Assembly (NCBI GenBank): GCA_033439765.1 | Contig: JAULSN010000004.1 | Span: 692,001 to 756,000, forward strand | Length of the DNA stretch: 64,000 bases | From: Lasiosphaeria ovina | Taxonomy: Eukaryota; Ascomycota; Sordariomycetes; Sordariales; Lasiosphaeriaceae | Direction of reading: 5' to 3' | The notes under the pieces: generated by a model | Seen by the model: only the letters and a program-made list of their open reading frames with translations | Told to the model about the DNA's origin: nothing | The model's database searches: none | Shown here: positions 10,862-23,942 of the stretch, piece by piece | How the letters are laid out: each line of letters starts with the position of its first letter | Position numbering within the stretch: position 1 is the first letter of the stretch | Position numbers and translations under genes: made by a program

Positions 10862-13225
10862 ATGCCGCAAGCTTCAGGTAGGTTTGCAGTCTTTTCCCCA
10901 AAGGACAGACCACAGCTTCGGTTTGCCCTTAGGATCTAGGCGCACTTGCTGAACATTTCTGACGCGCTGCAGAGGCGGATATAATCCGTATCCTGATTTC
11001 GACGGATAACCATGTCGGATTCGAGGAACGAGATCCCATCCGAAAGGACGACAGCTGGCGCACTTTCGATGAGATTATGCAGCTGGCCAAGAAGCACGAC
11101 GTCGACATGGTCCTCCTCGGTGGCGATCTCTTCCACGAAAACAAGCCCTCTCGAAAGTCCATGTACCAGGTCATGCGCTCTCTCCGCAAGAACTGTCTCG
11201 GCATGAAACCCTGCGAGCTCGAGTTTTTGAGCGACGCTGCAGAAGTGTTCGAGGGCGCGTTTCCCCACGTCAACTACCAAGACCCTGACATCAACATCTC
11301 CATCCCCGTCTTCTCGATCCACGGCAACCACGACGACCCGAGCGGCGATGGCCATTATTGTTCTCTCGACCTGCTGCAGGCAGCGGGCCTTGTCAACTAC
11401 TTTGGTCGCGTCCCCGAGGCCGACAATATCCAAGTGAAGCCGGTATTGCTGCAAAAGGGTAAGACTAAGCTTGCCCTGTACGGGCTGAGCAACGTGCGTG
11501 ACGAGCGCATGCATCGCACGTTTCGGGATAATAAAGTCAAGTTCTATCGGCCAGGCCAGCAAAAGGCCGACTTCTTCAACCTCTTGACACTTCACCAGAA
11601 CCACTACGCGCACACGCCTACGAGCTATCTGCCGGAGAACATGCTCCCGGATTTTATGGACCTCGTTGTATGGGGCCATGAGCACGAGTGTCTCATCGAC
11701 CCTCAGCGTAACCAAGAAACGGGATTCTTCGTCATGCAACCAGGGTCATCGGTTGCCACCTCTCTCATCCCGGGAGAGGCTGTTACCAAGCAAGTGGCTA
11801 TCCTCAATCTCACCGGCAGGAACTTTGAGATCGAAAAGATTCCCTTAAAGACAGTCCGGCCATTCGTCACGGGGGAAGTTGTTCTAGCCACGGATAAGCG
11901 CTTCAAGGGCCTCGAGAAGAAGCAGGATAACCGCCAAGACATAACGAAACGGCTTATGGCGATCGTGGAGGAGATGATAGAGGAGGCCAATGTATCTTGG
12001 CTGTCGATCCATGGGGCCGAAGAGATGGATGACGACGAAGAGCAGCCCCTTCCCTTGATTCGGCTCAAGGTAGAATATACCGCTCCCGAAGGGGCCAAGT
12101 TCGAGGTGGAAAATCCACAACGCTTTTCCAACCGCTTCGCAGGCAAGGTTGCGAACCAGAACGATGTGGTATACTTCTATCGTAAGAAAACAGGAACTAC
12201 CAGTAAGTTACGCCATTAGCCGGGAAGTAAATGTCCTGGGATGGGGTTAACAAGGAGCAGGAAAGGCCAAGGATGCCACAAATCTACCGGAGGGCGTCAC
12301 AGAAGCTATGGGCTCGGCCGACACCATCAAGGTTGATACGCTTGTGCAGGAATTCTTTGCCCAGCAATCTCTCAAAATTCTACCACAAGCTCCTTTCGGG
12401 GATGCCGTGAACCAGTTCGTTAGCAAAGACGACAAGCACGCCGTTGAGCTATTCGTAATGGATTCGCTCTCGACCCAGGTAAGGGGCCTGCTCCAGCTTG
12501 ACGATGAAAAGATTGCAGACGATCTCGATGCGCACATCGATGATTTCAGGAAAGTTATGGAGAGCAGCTTTGCTGCGGGCCTGCAAAAGCAAGCCCAACG
12601 CAGAAGACGCTTCAAAGAAAAGCCCGACGATTGGGATTCCGACTTGAATGGCCACTGGACGGCTCAACCTGGCGCGCTTGAGGAGTTGCCACCTTCACCA
12701 GAGCTTGCACCTACGGGCGGACGCGGCCGCGCACAGCCGACCTCCGGTGTCACTTTTAGTGATGATGATGACTTATTAGTGGACGCACCAGCACCAGAAG
12801 TGCCAGCGAAACGAACCGCGGCCGCTCGAGGAACTAAGAAGGCACCAGCCAAGAAAGCTGCACCAGCCGCAAAGAAAGCTGCTGCGCCAAAGAAGGCACC
12901 GACACGAGGTCGCAAGAAGCCTAACCCTTTCCATGACAGCGATGAAGAGGAAGAAGAAGAGGAGGAAGATGTTGTTATGGATGATGATGAAGAAGGAGAA
13001 GAAGAAGAAGTAGAAGACGAGCCACCTGCGAAAAAAGCGCCGCCGCCAAAACCCACCAGAGCAACTCGCGGTGCTGCCAGAGGAGCCAAACAAACCACAC
13101 TCAACTTCTCACAGTCACAAAGGCCTGTGAAAGCTCCGCAAAAGACAATAGAGATCAGTGACGATGAGATCTCAGAGGACGACGCTTTCGAATCTATGCC
13201 TGCCACCCGAAGCAGGCGTCGATGA
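10862..13225 (+). CDS. MRE11: MRE11 double-strand-break repair nuclease
   Basis: Three exons: 10862-10877, 10973-12202 and 12261-13225 (736 residues). The 16-nt first exon encodes MPQAS and is fixed by the conserved start of the phosphodiesterase domain (EADIIRILISTDNHVG). All Mre11 phosphoesterase motifs are present: TDNHVG, GGDLFHENKPS, IHGNHDDP, VVWGHEHEC and MQPGSSVATSL. The capping domain follows. The C-terminus is disordered, with GRG/RGTKK basic patches, AK-rich repeats and an acidic EEEEEEEDVVMDDDEEGEEEE tract. Mre11 is the nuclease core of the Mre11-Rad50-Nbs1/Xrs2 complex, which processes DNA ends and signals through ATM/Tel1. It corresponds to Neurospora mus-23. The frame is intact and the gene is likely functional. 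Confidence 0.95.
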
Positions 13226-14134
13226 ACAGACCAAGACCAGATTATTTGTCTGCGTAGTCTGGTAATTGCGATACTTACCACGGCTGCGCAGCTAACATTG
13301 CGTGTTTGTTTGACCCTGGTCCCATCTTGGTCTTTTCTCCTTTCTCGGGGATCAAAATGTCACTGAAGAAGAATTTGGTGCCTTGCACATGTTCAGCTAC
13401 GATTTGCCCAGCGTTTTAGCTAAAGTCAGGTTTTTGCCGGATTACAAATGCCGGATTGCAATTCTGCAAGCAAACTTCTCATGCACAAAACTGATGATGC
13501 CCATGGTAATGTAAAGAAGGGTTTGGCTTTACCGCTAATTACAGTGCTACTATGGAGTTTTTGGTATGTTTGCCATGTTGCCCCATACAGCAAAATAACA
13601 CATGATGTATGCTACAGCTGGTGCATATTTTATGCGGAACAACGCCTAACTCGTATTTTGCTTCTTTCAATGTTCTATCGTGTTAAATAGAAAGCAATAT
13701 TTCGTTTCGTCTACTGCAGGAGCGACTTCCATGGTTAGATCTATCATAAAAGTGAAAGGGCTTATTAAAACTGAACAGAGGCATTTGTCGCGGTATATAC
13801 AGCAAAAAGTCAAGCAATTGAACGGCACCGACAGTGCCATACCGGCCGACTTATGAACCTTACCACCGCCATGCAAGATCAAAGTTTTTGCCTAGGGCAC
13901 ATAAAGCGCACCAAATGTCTGGCCGCACAGGTCGCTCGCCGTCTCCGTAGAAAGCAGTCAATTCGTTCTTGTCATCCGTCCAGAGGAGCGTGTGTTCTGG
14001 CCCTTTTGTCAAAGCGGGTCTCTCACGTGATATCCAGAGGTTCCCCCGGAACTCGAGCCCCTCCAACGCCAACCACCGTCTTGCATCATCTCCTCTTCAC
14101 CATAGGAGAACGCGACAACAAAGCATCACACAAA
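13226..14134. other. Intergenic region between MRE11 and TAF10
   Basis: About 0.9 kb with no recognised gene. It contains the MRE11 3' flank and the TAF10 promoter and 5' UTR. Confidence 0.5.
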
Positions 14135-14842
<708 letters not shown>

Positions 14843-15460
14843 GCTATGGCATTGGCATCACGCGGACGCGGGCGCGGGCGCGGGCGCAAACAGACCCGGG
14901 ATGTTCATTTTCTGATCATGCTCATCAAGGAATATGTGCATTTTTTCCCGGAGTGCGGACACTAGATTGTCGTCATGACGTACACGTTCTGGAGAGGGGT
15001 TTCTTTCTTTTCCCTTGGCGGCTAGGGTTGTCACGTCAGGTTGGCTTCAGCGGAATCCGGAGTTACGGGCACGGCTAAAGGCGTTGGAGAGTTGTCTTTT
15101 CCCTTTGGTATCTTTTTAACAAGCACAGCAGCAGAAGTTGACGAAGCTAGCTTTCTTCTGCTAGCTCGTCCAGTCAAAGCTGCATACGATTAATGATATA
15201 TATACAAAGCGTTTTGAGACTGCCCGAGCGCCTTTGCGTTAGTGCCCTGGTTACTCGACGCTCGTCCCTAGAATGCAGCGTGATGAGAAGGCTTTGGGCA
15301 CCATTGTCGATCACAGCAAAGGCCTTCCTGTGTCCTCTCCCTCGACCTTAGAGCCCCGACGCCATTCGCACTGTTACAACTTCCTTTTGCAAGGGTATAA
15401 GTCTGCCGGTCATAAACGCCAATAATCCTGAATTCGTCTTTTCTGGAGCCGCAAGTTGGC
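14843..15460. other. Intergenic region between convergent genes
   Basis: This is the shared 3' flank of TAF10 and the uS19m gene. A short (GGGCGC)-like purine/pyrimidine repeat lies at 14868-14885. No gene is seen. Confidence 0.5.
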
Positions 15461-15997
15461 TTATTTCTTAGCCCATTTGAAGGGCTTCCGTGTTCTAGAG
15501 GCGTCCAGATAAATATCAGCCACGGTCCTTTTCCCGAGTGCCGGGGACGGGACGTACGTAGAGAACTCGCCGAGCTTGTGGCCCACCATATCTTCTGTAA
15601 CGGTCAAGTCATGATACACCTTGCCATTGTGGATTTGAAACTTGAGGCCGACGAAGTTAGGCAGGATGGTGGCTGATCGCGCTTGGGTCCTGATCGGCAC
15701 GATCTTTTTCCCAGCCTCGGGACGCACGATTGGCAAACTGCGCCCAGACAGTCAATTTGTACGATCGTATGGTCAGGTGGCAGGATTCGGCATGGTCATG
15801 GACCTCGTCGCAAAGTTCGATCCGGGGTTTCTTACGGAACAATATGCGGTCCTGGCGGGCGTGTGTTAGCAAAGATTGCGACAGAGTTCGGGTTAGTAAT
15901 GGGTTCAATTGAGGGGGAGGGGGATCGCCCGTCGCATGAAGAAAAATCACGTACCTTTCCATACCGATCTCTTGAGAAGACACCTTGTTGGCTGCAT
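15461..15997 (-). CDS. RSM19: Mitochondrial small-subunit ribosomal protein uS19m
   Basis: Three exons: 15997-15955, 15851-15836 and 15737-15461 (111 residues). The first exon gives [14 protein letters not shown] and the second is only 16 nt and completes GPHIVP. Their join recreates the S19 signature KRSVWKGPHIVPLPI. The third exon carries the S19 core: [16 protein letters not shown] and [17 protein letters not shown] sequence (here [20 protein letters not shown]). The family binds the head of the small ribosomal subunit. The short length and the lack of a cytosolic eS/uS19 N-terminus point to the mitochondrial form; the first residues may serve as the import signal. The micro-exon would be missed by a simple open-frame search. 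Confidence 0.92.
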
Positions 15998-18204
15998 GCT
16001 GGGCAGAGGGATGGGACGCGAGCGTGAGAGTGGTGCCCGTTCCTCACTCGTGGAGGGTTCCTGGCGGCGAGAAATCCCAGGTCGATTTGGAGTGGAAAAT
16101 AAATGGGGCGCGAGATCACGTGCCACGAATCCACTCCAGCACCTTCGTCCCTACTTGAACCTCAATTGATCATAAAAAACATAACAGCTTCTCTTGGGCT
16201 ATGTGTCACCGCCTCGACCATACGAGAGACTTTCTATACAACCTATACGCGAAGAACTGGAAGATCAACAGACGACGCTGGTTGTCGCCGCCTTCTTAAT
16301 TTATGTATAAATTATGTCAAATGTCCACCAAGGCTGCAGCTCTCGATTAATCTGATGCATTCGCTATGTCATTATTGCGCTCTCGCACAACAAAAGTCGT
16401 CATCTGGCCTATTTCATATCGGGCCCGGACGGTGCTTCTCCTCAATGCGATACGGTTCAAAGTCAGCCTCTTCGTTGAATCATAAATCTGAGCGCTACCG
16501 CCCGCCGAACCACTTCACATCTCTCAGAAAGAACGTATTCCAGAGTGTAGCCAAAATGAGGCCAAAATGCGCCTTCAACCGTGATGTATTGATTGATGTC
16601 ATGAAGAAGAGAGGGCCGGTCTGGGGGCCTGTGGAAAAGGTGGTTTAAATACAGTGGCCTGTGCGGGCCCTGCCCTGAACCACACCCGATTTGGTATGGT
16701 CTTTCTGACAACATCCTTGCAACGAAGCGGCGCATTGGAACTCTTCATGTTGACTTGTGGTATTCGACTTGGGATCGCCACTAACGAAGGTGTTCACTGG
16801 CTCTTAATTCGACTTACAGATCGCCCCGAAGACGCTTATGCTTTACGCCAGTTGTAACTACTCTATATTCACTTCATGACACCTCCACTTCACACTTTGT
16901 GCTTCACACATATGAGACCAGGTCTACAGTTGAACTCTTGATCACGACAAGGATACAAGGTAGCACATATCTCTTTATTAACTGCCTCAAGATTTTGCGT
17001 CGTGACCGATGACTGGACGAGTTGTATCGAGCCATCGGTTCTATAGTGACTCGGCAATTACCAGCTCGGTAATAATGAGAAGAGAAAGGCTCATCTTCAA
17101 TTTTGCTCTCCAGCCGCCGTCTGAGCCTTGCGGGATTGCTATGAGCCAGATTGGAGCCCGGTCAAACCAATCTCAGAATTTCGCGATGCCAAATAACTTG
17201 GCCTTCTGATATTCATCAAGATATGTGTCTTCGGCAGCTCTGTGTCTCATTCCTGCACAATGAAGTCGTATATATGCGGCAACTTTAATCAGATGTGTGT
17301 GGAGCTCAATATTTCACGGATATATGGGGTTTCAGACGGCTGCGATCTTCAAGAGCTCGGCCGCCCATGCATAGTACGCTACCTATTTGTCGTCAACAAG
17401 TCGTCATTTCTCACACGTCCGATCCCAGACACTAGAAGCCTCATACCCACATATGCGGGCAACCTGTCGCTGCGCCCTTGATAGGCAGGCTAAGTATGGC
17501 ATGAGTCACCCTAGAAGATCAGCGGGGCTCGCATTGGTATACTCTCTAATGACTCTCCCGGTGGCTAAGGACGGTGATCCTTCTCGCTGTATTCGACGGC
17601 AATTTGACTTCCTCACCAAGATCAATCGGCCGTGCCAGTGTGTCAAAGTGTCAGGATCTGAACACGAGAGCTCCCTGTTCCCAGTCGGGTGGTACCTGTC
17701 TACCACTAACTTTCTCTAAATCATGACGCCACTGCAAGCACTCAATGCCAGCTCGTCCTAGCCCTAAAGACTTGGAGGTTGCGATGACTTGAGACTGGGC
17801 TGAAAACCTGAGACTGCGCTCGCACTGCTCCCAAGTACCAAGAACATGCGCAAAAACAAGATGTAAGTACCTACCCTGCCCTTTTTTGGCCTGACATGTC
17901 TTGCGACGCCAGATGGGTGTACTTGAAGCATCCCCCACGATCCTTCTGCCCCTTCCCGCACCAGTGCCGAACTACTTGCACTGACAGCTTGCAGGTGTCA
18001 CGAGAAGCCGCCCATCGGCCTTGACAGCTTAGAGCAACCCGCTGAGCGCAAGGAGCTATTTGCCGCCTGCAACTCGGCGATATAATAGCTCGAGTATCAT
18101 GTTAGAGCGGGTGGTTGGAGTCGAAGCCTACCCCCCCCTTTGTTGGTGACGGATGGGATCTCGAGGCTTTGCTAAGAATTCATGCTCGAAACACGCTCTT
18201 CACC
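15998..18204. other. Long gene-poor interval
   Basis: About 2.2 kb between the uS19m start and the transcription-factor pseudogene. Open frames up to 181 codons exist (for example 16103-16648) but show no domain, signal peptide or conserved motif. I recognise no RNA gene or transposon. Confidence 0.45.
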
Positions 18205-20780
18205 ATGCCAAGACAGTATCTCACACCAAACGCATGCCTCGTATGTCGTAGGAAGAGAACCAAGGTGTGTTAAACTGGACAAACGACACTGCTTCAAGAC
18301 TTTGCACATTCTTGGTGGACGTTGTTCAACCTCTCTCCGTTTCTTTACATCCTTATATGTTGTCGTCTTCCCTCATGGCTGGGGGAGCTTACACAGGCAC
18401 CGGCTAACAGAACCGCCTGCTAGTGCGATGGCCAGATGCCCTGTCGGAGATGCAGGTCTCGGGGGGACGAATGCGTATACGAGGTTAATAAGTGGCGAAC
18501 AAAAGACCACCTGAGGTCCGAGATTGAGAGGCTACGAGCAGAGCAGCGGCAGGGCCATGCGTTGATACAGGCTCTCGCCGACAGCAGCCCCAAGCAATGG
18601 GAGGCAGTCCTGGACCGCTTGCGAAACGACGAGCCCCCCGATGCGATAGCTGAAGGGATCCATTCAACGAGATGTGTACGCGGCCCCCATCTCAACCACC
18701 GCGCGGCGTAGCAGATGGCACTCTGTTCTCCGACGACAGCAATTCTCCGCCCTCGGCCCCGAAATCTCGGCTGCCGTCTTCCTCAGCCCCGGACCTGACC
18801 CTTTGCAAAAGACTCCGAACTGCCAGCCTCAGCAGTCCGCGAAGCCAGGGTCTCGGCCAGTCGGGGAGCTAGTCTGAGAGCGCGTCCCGGGCCAGCTTCT
18901 CTGCCGGCTTCTCTCCGACAAGCCACTTCTCGCTTTAAAATTATGCCAATCCGGCCTTCCCGCTGCCTGGCGTTGAACCAAGCCTCTCAGCCCTGGGTAT
19001 TCTTCCGCCAGGTGCACGAGTTCCTGCAGAGACAACCCTTTCGAAAATCCCCGAGGAGCCAATCCTATGTACCTAGACGAGCGTCACATCCGACACGCGT
19101 CTTGTGCAGCGCTTACTCGCTAGTTTCTTTTCGTGCTTCTTCCCCTCGTTGTGGCTAGTATCAAAATCTCAGTTTATGAATGACTTCTGTCACGGAAACC
19201 CGCGATACTGTTCCGAGGTTCTCGTCAATGCATGCTAGGCCGAGCCTGCAAGTTCTTCGATTCCACCTCCCAACTCATCTCCAGAGTCAGCTTCGGCGAC
19301 GCCTTCTTAGGAGAGGCCAAACGGCTGCTGGCCTCGGAGCATACCCACGTAAACCTCCCTAGTATACAAGCCCTAGGGGTGCTCGCGCTGACCGAGATGA
19401 GCCACGGCAACGACAATGATGCTTGCGATCTCGCCGAAGAGTCAGTGAGGGCGTCTATCCACCTGAACCTCCAAACCCAACAGCAAGACAACCAATTAGA
19501 CGATGACTTCAAGGCCGTACGGGCATTGTCTTACTGTGGAGGGTTCTCACTGATCAGGTAAGCAGTACCTATTCATGATAGGGAGAAAGGGCGAAGGCAA
19601 GACCATGACCAACATATGCGGGTTTCTAACGCGCAAGCGCAACTAGGATTCTACGACTTCTTGCAGGTGATCTTGAACCCAAGGCCGGCCCTCTTTTCAT
19701 GAGACTTCAGCCCAACTCGCATGACTTGGGAGAAGATGATCCCCCCCCCCCCCAGGCACGGGTCGAACGAGGTTCAGCCAGCTCCACCGCCGCTGGATGC
19801 TGTAATGAAGCTAATCTTGTGGTCCGCTTAGGGATTTCCTTGCAAATGCAGTTTTTTTTCGAGCTGCAACACTGCCCTCCCCTCGCTCGGTTTGTGTTCG
19901 AGGTCACGGAAAATACGGCGAGCCTTGAAGATGATGCGGTCCCCCGGCTACTTAATTACGTGACCCCCCAGTTTGTCTGCCGGTAGTCCTCAGAGGCCAT
20001 CATCTTCCTCATTATCACATACCAGACGCGACACTCGCTTGCGTATCTGCCCCCATTACTTCCGCATATGGTACTTGCCGCCGTTCTCTATCAGCTGACG
20101 CTCGTCGTCGACCCGCACCACTCGACCCAGCAGCAGCAACATCATCAACAACAGCCGCAGCAGCAGCGGGTATTTTCCGGCTCTCCAGTCCCGGTGTTCC
20201 CGCAAACCGCGTACGGTTCACCGCACTACCTCAAGCCAGTCTCGCTTGGTCCTGTGCCTCCGTCGCAAGATACCCGATACCCTCTCCTCGCAGATGCCTG
20301 ACTTCTGGATGGTCCCTCCGGCGTCCCCAATTGTCCTCATGCAGGCGCGAAGAGCTGCCCGCCGTAACACCTCGGACATGTCACATGCCATTCCGCTGGC
20401 TTTTCAGCGACGCTTCAGACAAAGACGACGTCTCTACCTCAGAGGCTGGCTTGGGCATGCTCCTAATCTTCACTGCAAACCCAATCGATCTCGTCACCGT
20501 CGGGTCACTCTAGCTGGGCTCCATGGGCTCTCAGAATCCCGGCGCCGCCGAGGCAAGCCGCATGCTGCGTGACCTGGGCCCCGTGAAAGATCTCGTCGGG
20601 TCCGGACTCAACGTGACCCTTTTGACCGAGGTGCTGTCTTTTCCCATGCACGCCTTCCCTCTGGCATCCAATCTGCGCGTTGCAGCGAGTCTCGCGTTCC
20701 AGCAGAAAACAACCCCGACGCCCGACCAGGTCGTCATCAGCCGACCCCTGGATTCCGCCGAGGCTGCTGCGTCTCACTAG
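18205..20780 (+). pseudogene. Zn(II)2Cys6 transcription factor, frameshifted
   Basis: Exon 1 (18205-18264) and exon 2 (from 18424) join in frame to give [21 protein letters not shown] plus a further Cys, a complete C6 zinc cluster, followed by a coiled linker ([14 protein letters not shown]). A fungal-specific transcription-factor domain is recognisable further on but in changing frames. DFCHGNPRYCSEVLVNA ends at about 19229, and its continuation MLGRACKFFDSTSQL starts one base out of phase. Later blocks (EAKRLLASE..., [23 protein letters not shown] near 20068 and a C-terminal block at 20523-20780) also lie in different phases. A poly-C tract sits at about 19741. Such proteins are nuclear regulators of metabolic genes. 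The number of breaks argues for a pseudogene rather than unusual splicing; an intact DNA-binding fragment could still be made. Confidence 0.72.
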
Positions 20781-21295
20781 CGGCTTGACTGCGTCGAGAA
20801 GACCGGTGCCACCATCTCATCCCGCGCCATGCCAAAGAGCAACCCGCCGGCCCCGACGCCGTTTGCCGTGTAAGTAACAAATTTCTTGGAGTAAGTAAAT
20901 GGGCGTTGGTGAATCTGATGTTGTGTATTTCGTTTCTGTCTCTGGTGGCTATGGCTGAGCCTCTAGTTGCCGTGTACATTATTTCATTTTGCATTTCTGC
21001 GCTTTCCGGTCGTTGCCTTGCAATACGATGGCTTAAAGGGCGGGTGATGCAATGTTTCTGTTACTTTTGGAATAACTTCCGGTCAATTAATCAAGATTCT
21101 CTGTGTTAAATAGGTTAAAAAGGCATAGCTGTTGGTTTTGGACCGGCCAAGCTGCCAGACATACACATAGTATCTAAATGGCCGCTTACAGATGGCACGG
21201 TAAAACATAACCTCCTCTACCAAGGCATCTTGGCAGATAAGCTGTTTATTTAATCCAACTATTGTATCTCAACTTGGCATAAAATGCAATCTTAG
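20781..21295. other. Intergenic interval
   Basis: No gene or repeat recognised. It contains the 3' flank of the PDI-like gene. Confidence 0.45.
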
Positions 21296-22692
21296 TCAGA
21301 GCTCCTCATGGCTCCTCCCCTCCTGTCCCGATCCTGCATCTTGGTTCCAGGGCTTGATATTCCCGTCAATAATGTCGTTCAGGAAGTCCTCGACATTCTT
21401 GGCCGTGATTTTCTTGGCTCTCTTGTAGGGAAACATATCCCCGGTGTTGCGGTTCTCCAGGGCGAGGCCCGTCTTCGCTCCGGCCTTGAGCCCAACGGCC
21501 GGCAGTATGTCCGAGTAGTCGTCGGCGTCGGTGATGGCGAAATGCAGAAACTCGGAATACTTCTTTGCCAGCGGCCGCATTTCCACCCTGTACGACTCTT
21601 TCTCTGCCTCGGTCGTGGCAAAGTAGTGCAGTATGCTTTTGCCGGTCTAACACAGCAAGGAAAGTTAGACCCGTCACAGACTAATGCTAGAAGTGACGGA
21701 CTCACCTTCGTGTATTGTCCCTCGTTCTGCCTCGTTAGCTCTGGAATTAGCGGATCTGAACACAGCTTGACAAAGTTCTCGAGCGCCTGCACCGTCGCGA
21801 CTTCCGAAGTCACGTGCTTCTCGTCGTCGACGTTGTTGTAGCACGTCAGGGCAGATGTGTCCTGAATTGGTGAGGAAACGACGAAGCTATAGCGGTCGCG
21901 GTACTGTTTCGCCAGCGCCTTGAAGCGCTCGTACAGGCTCCAGTCGTCCGGGAGAGGATGCGCCATGATGACAACGTCGTCTAGGAGCCTCAGGGCGCCG
22001 GCCGTGGACTCGACTGTCTCAATCACGAACGGCTGGAGGGCGCGGTGAATAAACATGCCCATTCTAGCAACATTAGTGAACCATGCTGGCAGCTTGGCAG
22101 GGTGCAGTTACTCTCTGGCCTTCCTCTCCCCCCGATACCGATCCATTCGGCCATCGCGGTGGTACAGACGGATTGCCGGGAACGAAGTTACATCGAGGTC
22201 TTTGCACGGCTTTGGGTGAGCCTCGCAGTCGAAGCTGACGATGTTTGGGTCATTTTCTGCCTTTTCTAGAAAAGCCCACTCCTTCTCCAGCTCTCGGCTG
22301 GCGTCACTGTGGTCTTGAGTCAGTGAAGTTCACACCGAACTGAGCGAGGTTTGAGATAGAAACCCGTGACTATGCTCGTGTATGTTTGCTTACTTGGTTG
22401 GCTAGGAAGATGATCCCGCAAAACTTAGCAACTTGCACAAGACCACGGTCGACTCCAAGGGGTGTTAGTTACCAAAACGACTATAAGAGACATCTGCAGT
22501 CAGCAAACTTGAATTAGGCTGCGTCGAGATGTGCGAGCAGAGAGGTCTGGCTGGCTACTTGCATGCAATCAGCGTGTATCCGCTAGAGTCCAGAGCATCC
22601 TGGAGCTTGGTCTCGCTGACATGGTCCCAAGCGCCAGCCAGTCGAACGAGAGCGGCAGCCAAACATAGTGCCCAGCTGATGGAAGACTTCAT
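21296..22692 (-). CDS. PDI-like thioredoxin-fold ER protein without a CxxC active site
   Basis: Four exons (22692-22559, 22306-22112, 22063-21706, 21646-21296) join in phase to 345 residues. The N-terminus MKSSISWALCLAAALVRLAGA is a signal peptide. A first thioredoxin-like domain follows: SSGYTLIAC, then EKEWAFLEKAENDPNIVSF, then the cis-Pro strand DLDVTSFPAIRLYHRDG typical of PDI a-domains. The WCxxC catalytic segment is absent at the expected place. Two more thioredoxin-like blocks follow. The C-terminus ends in HEEL, close to the HDEL/KDEL ER-retrieval signal. I infer an ER-lumen, non-catalytic PDI relative (chaperone or escort). The first intron (252 nt) is the least certain; another short exon could hide there. 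It lies head to head with the prolyl-hydroxylase-like gene. Confidence 0.78.
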
Positions 22693-23050
22693 TATCTCGG
22701 CTTTGCTTGCATCTCCCCACAAGTCTGCCAAACTAGAATGAATGGAGACGTGCAGTTGCGATGGACAAGCCCACAGCACAGTGGACAGGCTGGCTTGTTT
22801 CGGGCTCTGGGAGAAGACATTAGCAGTTTAGCCGTCATTGGACAGATGCGACCTTGTGAGGCGGCGTTCGACACGTTTTACGACTCGGTACCGCCCAGTC
22901 AGTCTGCAAGCCGGCTAAAGGCCGTCGCCGCATTGCTCGGGGTCGGTAGCTCTGTTGGAGACTGAACTACTCGACACGGCCTCCCTAGCAGCCACGTTTC
23001 CAGCGCGGCGATTCAACGACCGGTCAATTTCAAGTGAAGTAGGCTCAAAA
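22693..23050. promoter_or_regulatory. Shared divergent promoter region
   Basis: The 358 bp between the two start codons must contain both promoters. No TATA box or operator could be assigned with confidence. Confidence 0.4.
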
Positions 23051-23942
23051 ATGAGGCCAAATACCTCTCTCCTGAGCAGTATCGGGGCACTAGTCGGCCT
23101 AGTTGCCAGTTCAGAGCAGCCAGATTCTTCCGGGCTGCAGATTCTCTTGTCATCTGGCGATGAGATCTGTGTGCACCCCCCTTACCAGGTCCAAATCGTC
23201 TCGTCATCGCCACTGGTCATGTACATCAAGGACTTTCTGACAGAGCAGGAACGCGCCCACCTGAGAGCCATCAGGTAAGACAGGCCGTAGCCCGTAGATA
23301 CTATCAGCCCATCTCTCCCATATCCGTGCTGTTGCTAACCGAACCTGCAGCATCAACTCGTTCCGGCACTCGGTGGTGGCCGACGGCAAGCGGTCCGCGC
23401 AGCGCACATCGCAGTCGACGTATGTCGAGAGCGACCACGTGGTGCGCTGCATCGAGGAACGCGCGCTCGCGTTCCAGGGCCGCGACGTCCAGCCGTCGCA
23501 GCTCGAGCCGCTGCAGCTCGTCAAGTACGCGCCGGGCGAGCACTACCACTTCCACACGGACTGGTTCTCCGACCCGGCCTACAAGCTCGCCGTCAACGGC
23601 GGTAACCGCGTGTCGAGCTTCTTCGCGTACATCTACGTGCGCAACGACACGGCCGGCGGCGGCACCAACTTCCCGCTACTCGACCCGCCCGTCAGCGACC
23701 GCTGGTGTGATGTTGTCGACTGCGACGAGCCGTACAACCGCGGGCTGACCTTCCGCCCGGTCGAAGGAAATGCCGTCTACTGGGAGAATCTGCACCCCGA
23801 AGACGGCTCCGGCAGCCAGAAGACGCTTCATGCTGGCTTGCCCGTTACCACGGGCGAGAAGATTGGCATGAACATCTGGACGAGGCAGGCTCCGCTGAGC
23901 GACGAGGCCGTGGCAGGCTTGCATGATTATCCCGACTTGTAA
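23051..23942 (+). CDS. Prolyl 4-hydroxylase-like 2-oxoglutarate/Fe(II) oxygenase
   Basis: Exons 23051-23274 and 23351-23942 give 271 residues. I chose the in-frame ATG at 23051 because MRPNTSLLSSIGALVGLVASS makes a signal peptide/anchor; an ATG at 22955 would extend it. The domain follows the P4H alpha-subunit pattern: a leading helix VMYIKDFLTEQERAHL, STYV...DHVVRCIEERAL, LQLVKYAPGEHYHFHTDWF with the HxD iron ligands, FAYIYVRNDTAGGGTNFP, then GNAVYWEN and TLHAGLPVTTGEKIGMNIWTR with the distal His and the 2-oxoglutarate-binding Lys. Family members hydroxylate prolines in protein substrates. The signal sequence suggests a secretory-pathway enzyme. Confidence 0.88.

Noticed and set aside
16103..16648. 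181-codon plus-strand frame
   Set aside because: No motif; overlaps other similar-size frames on the opposite strand as random DNA would give.
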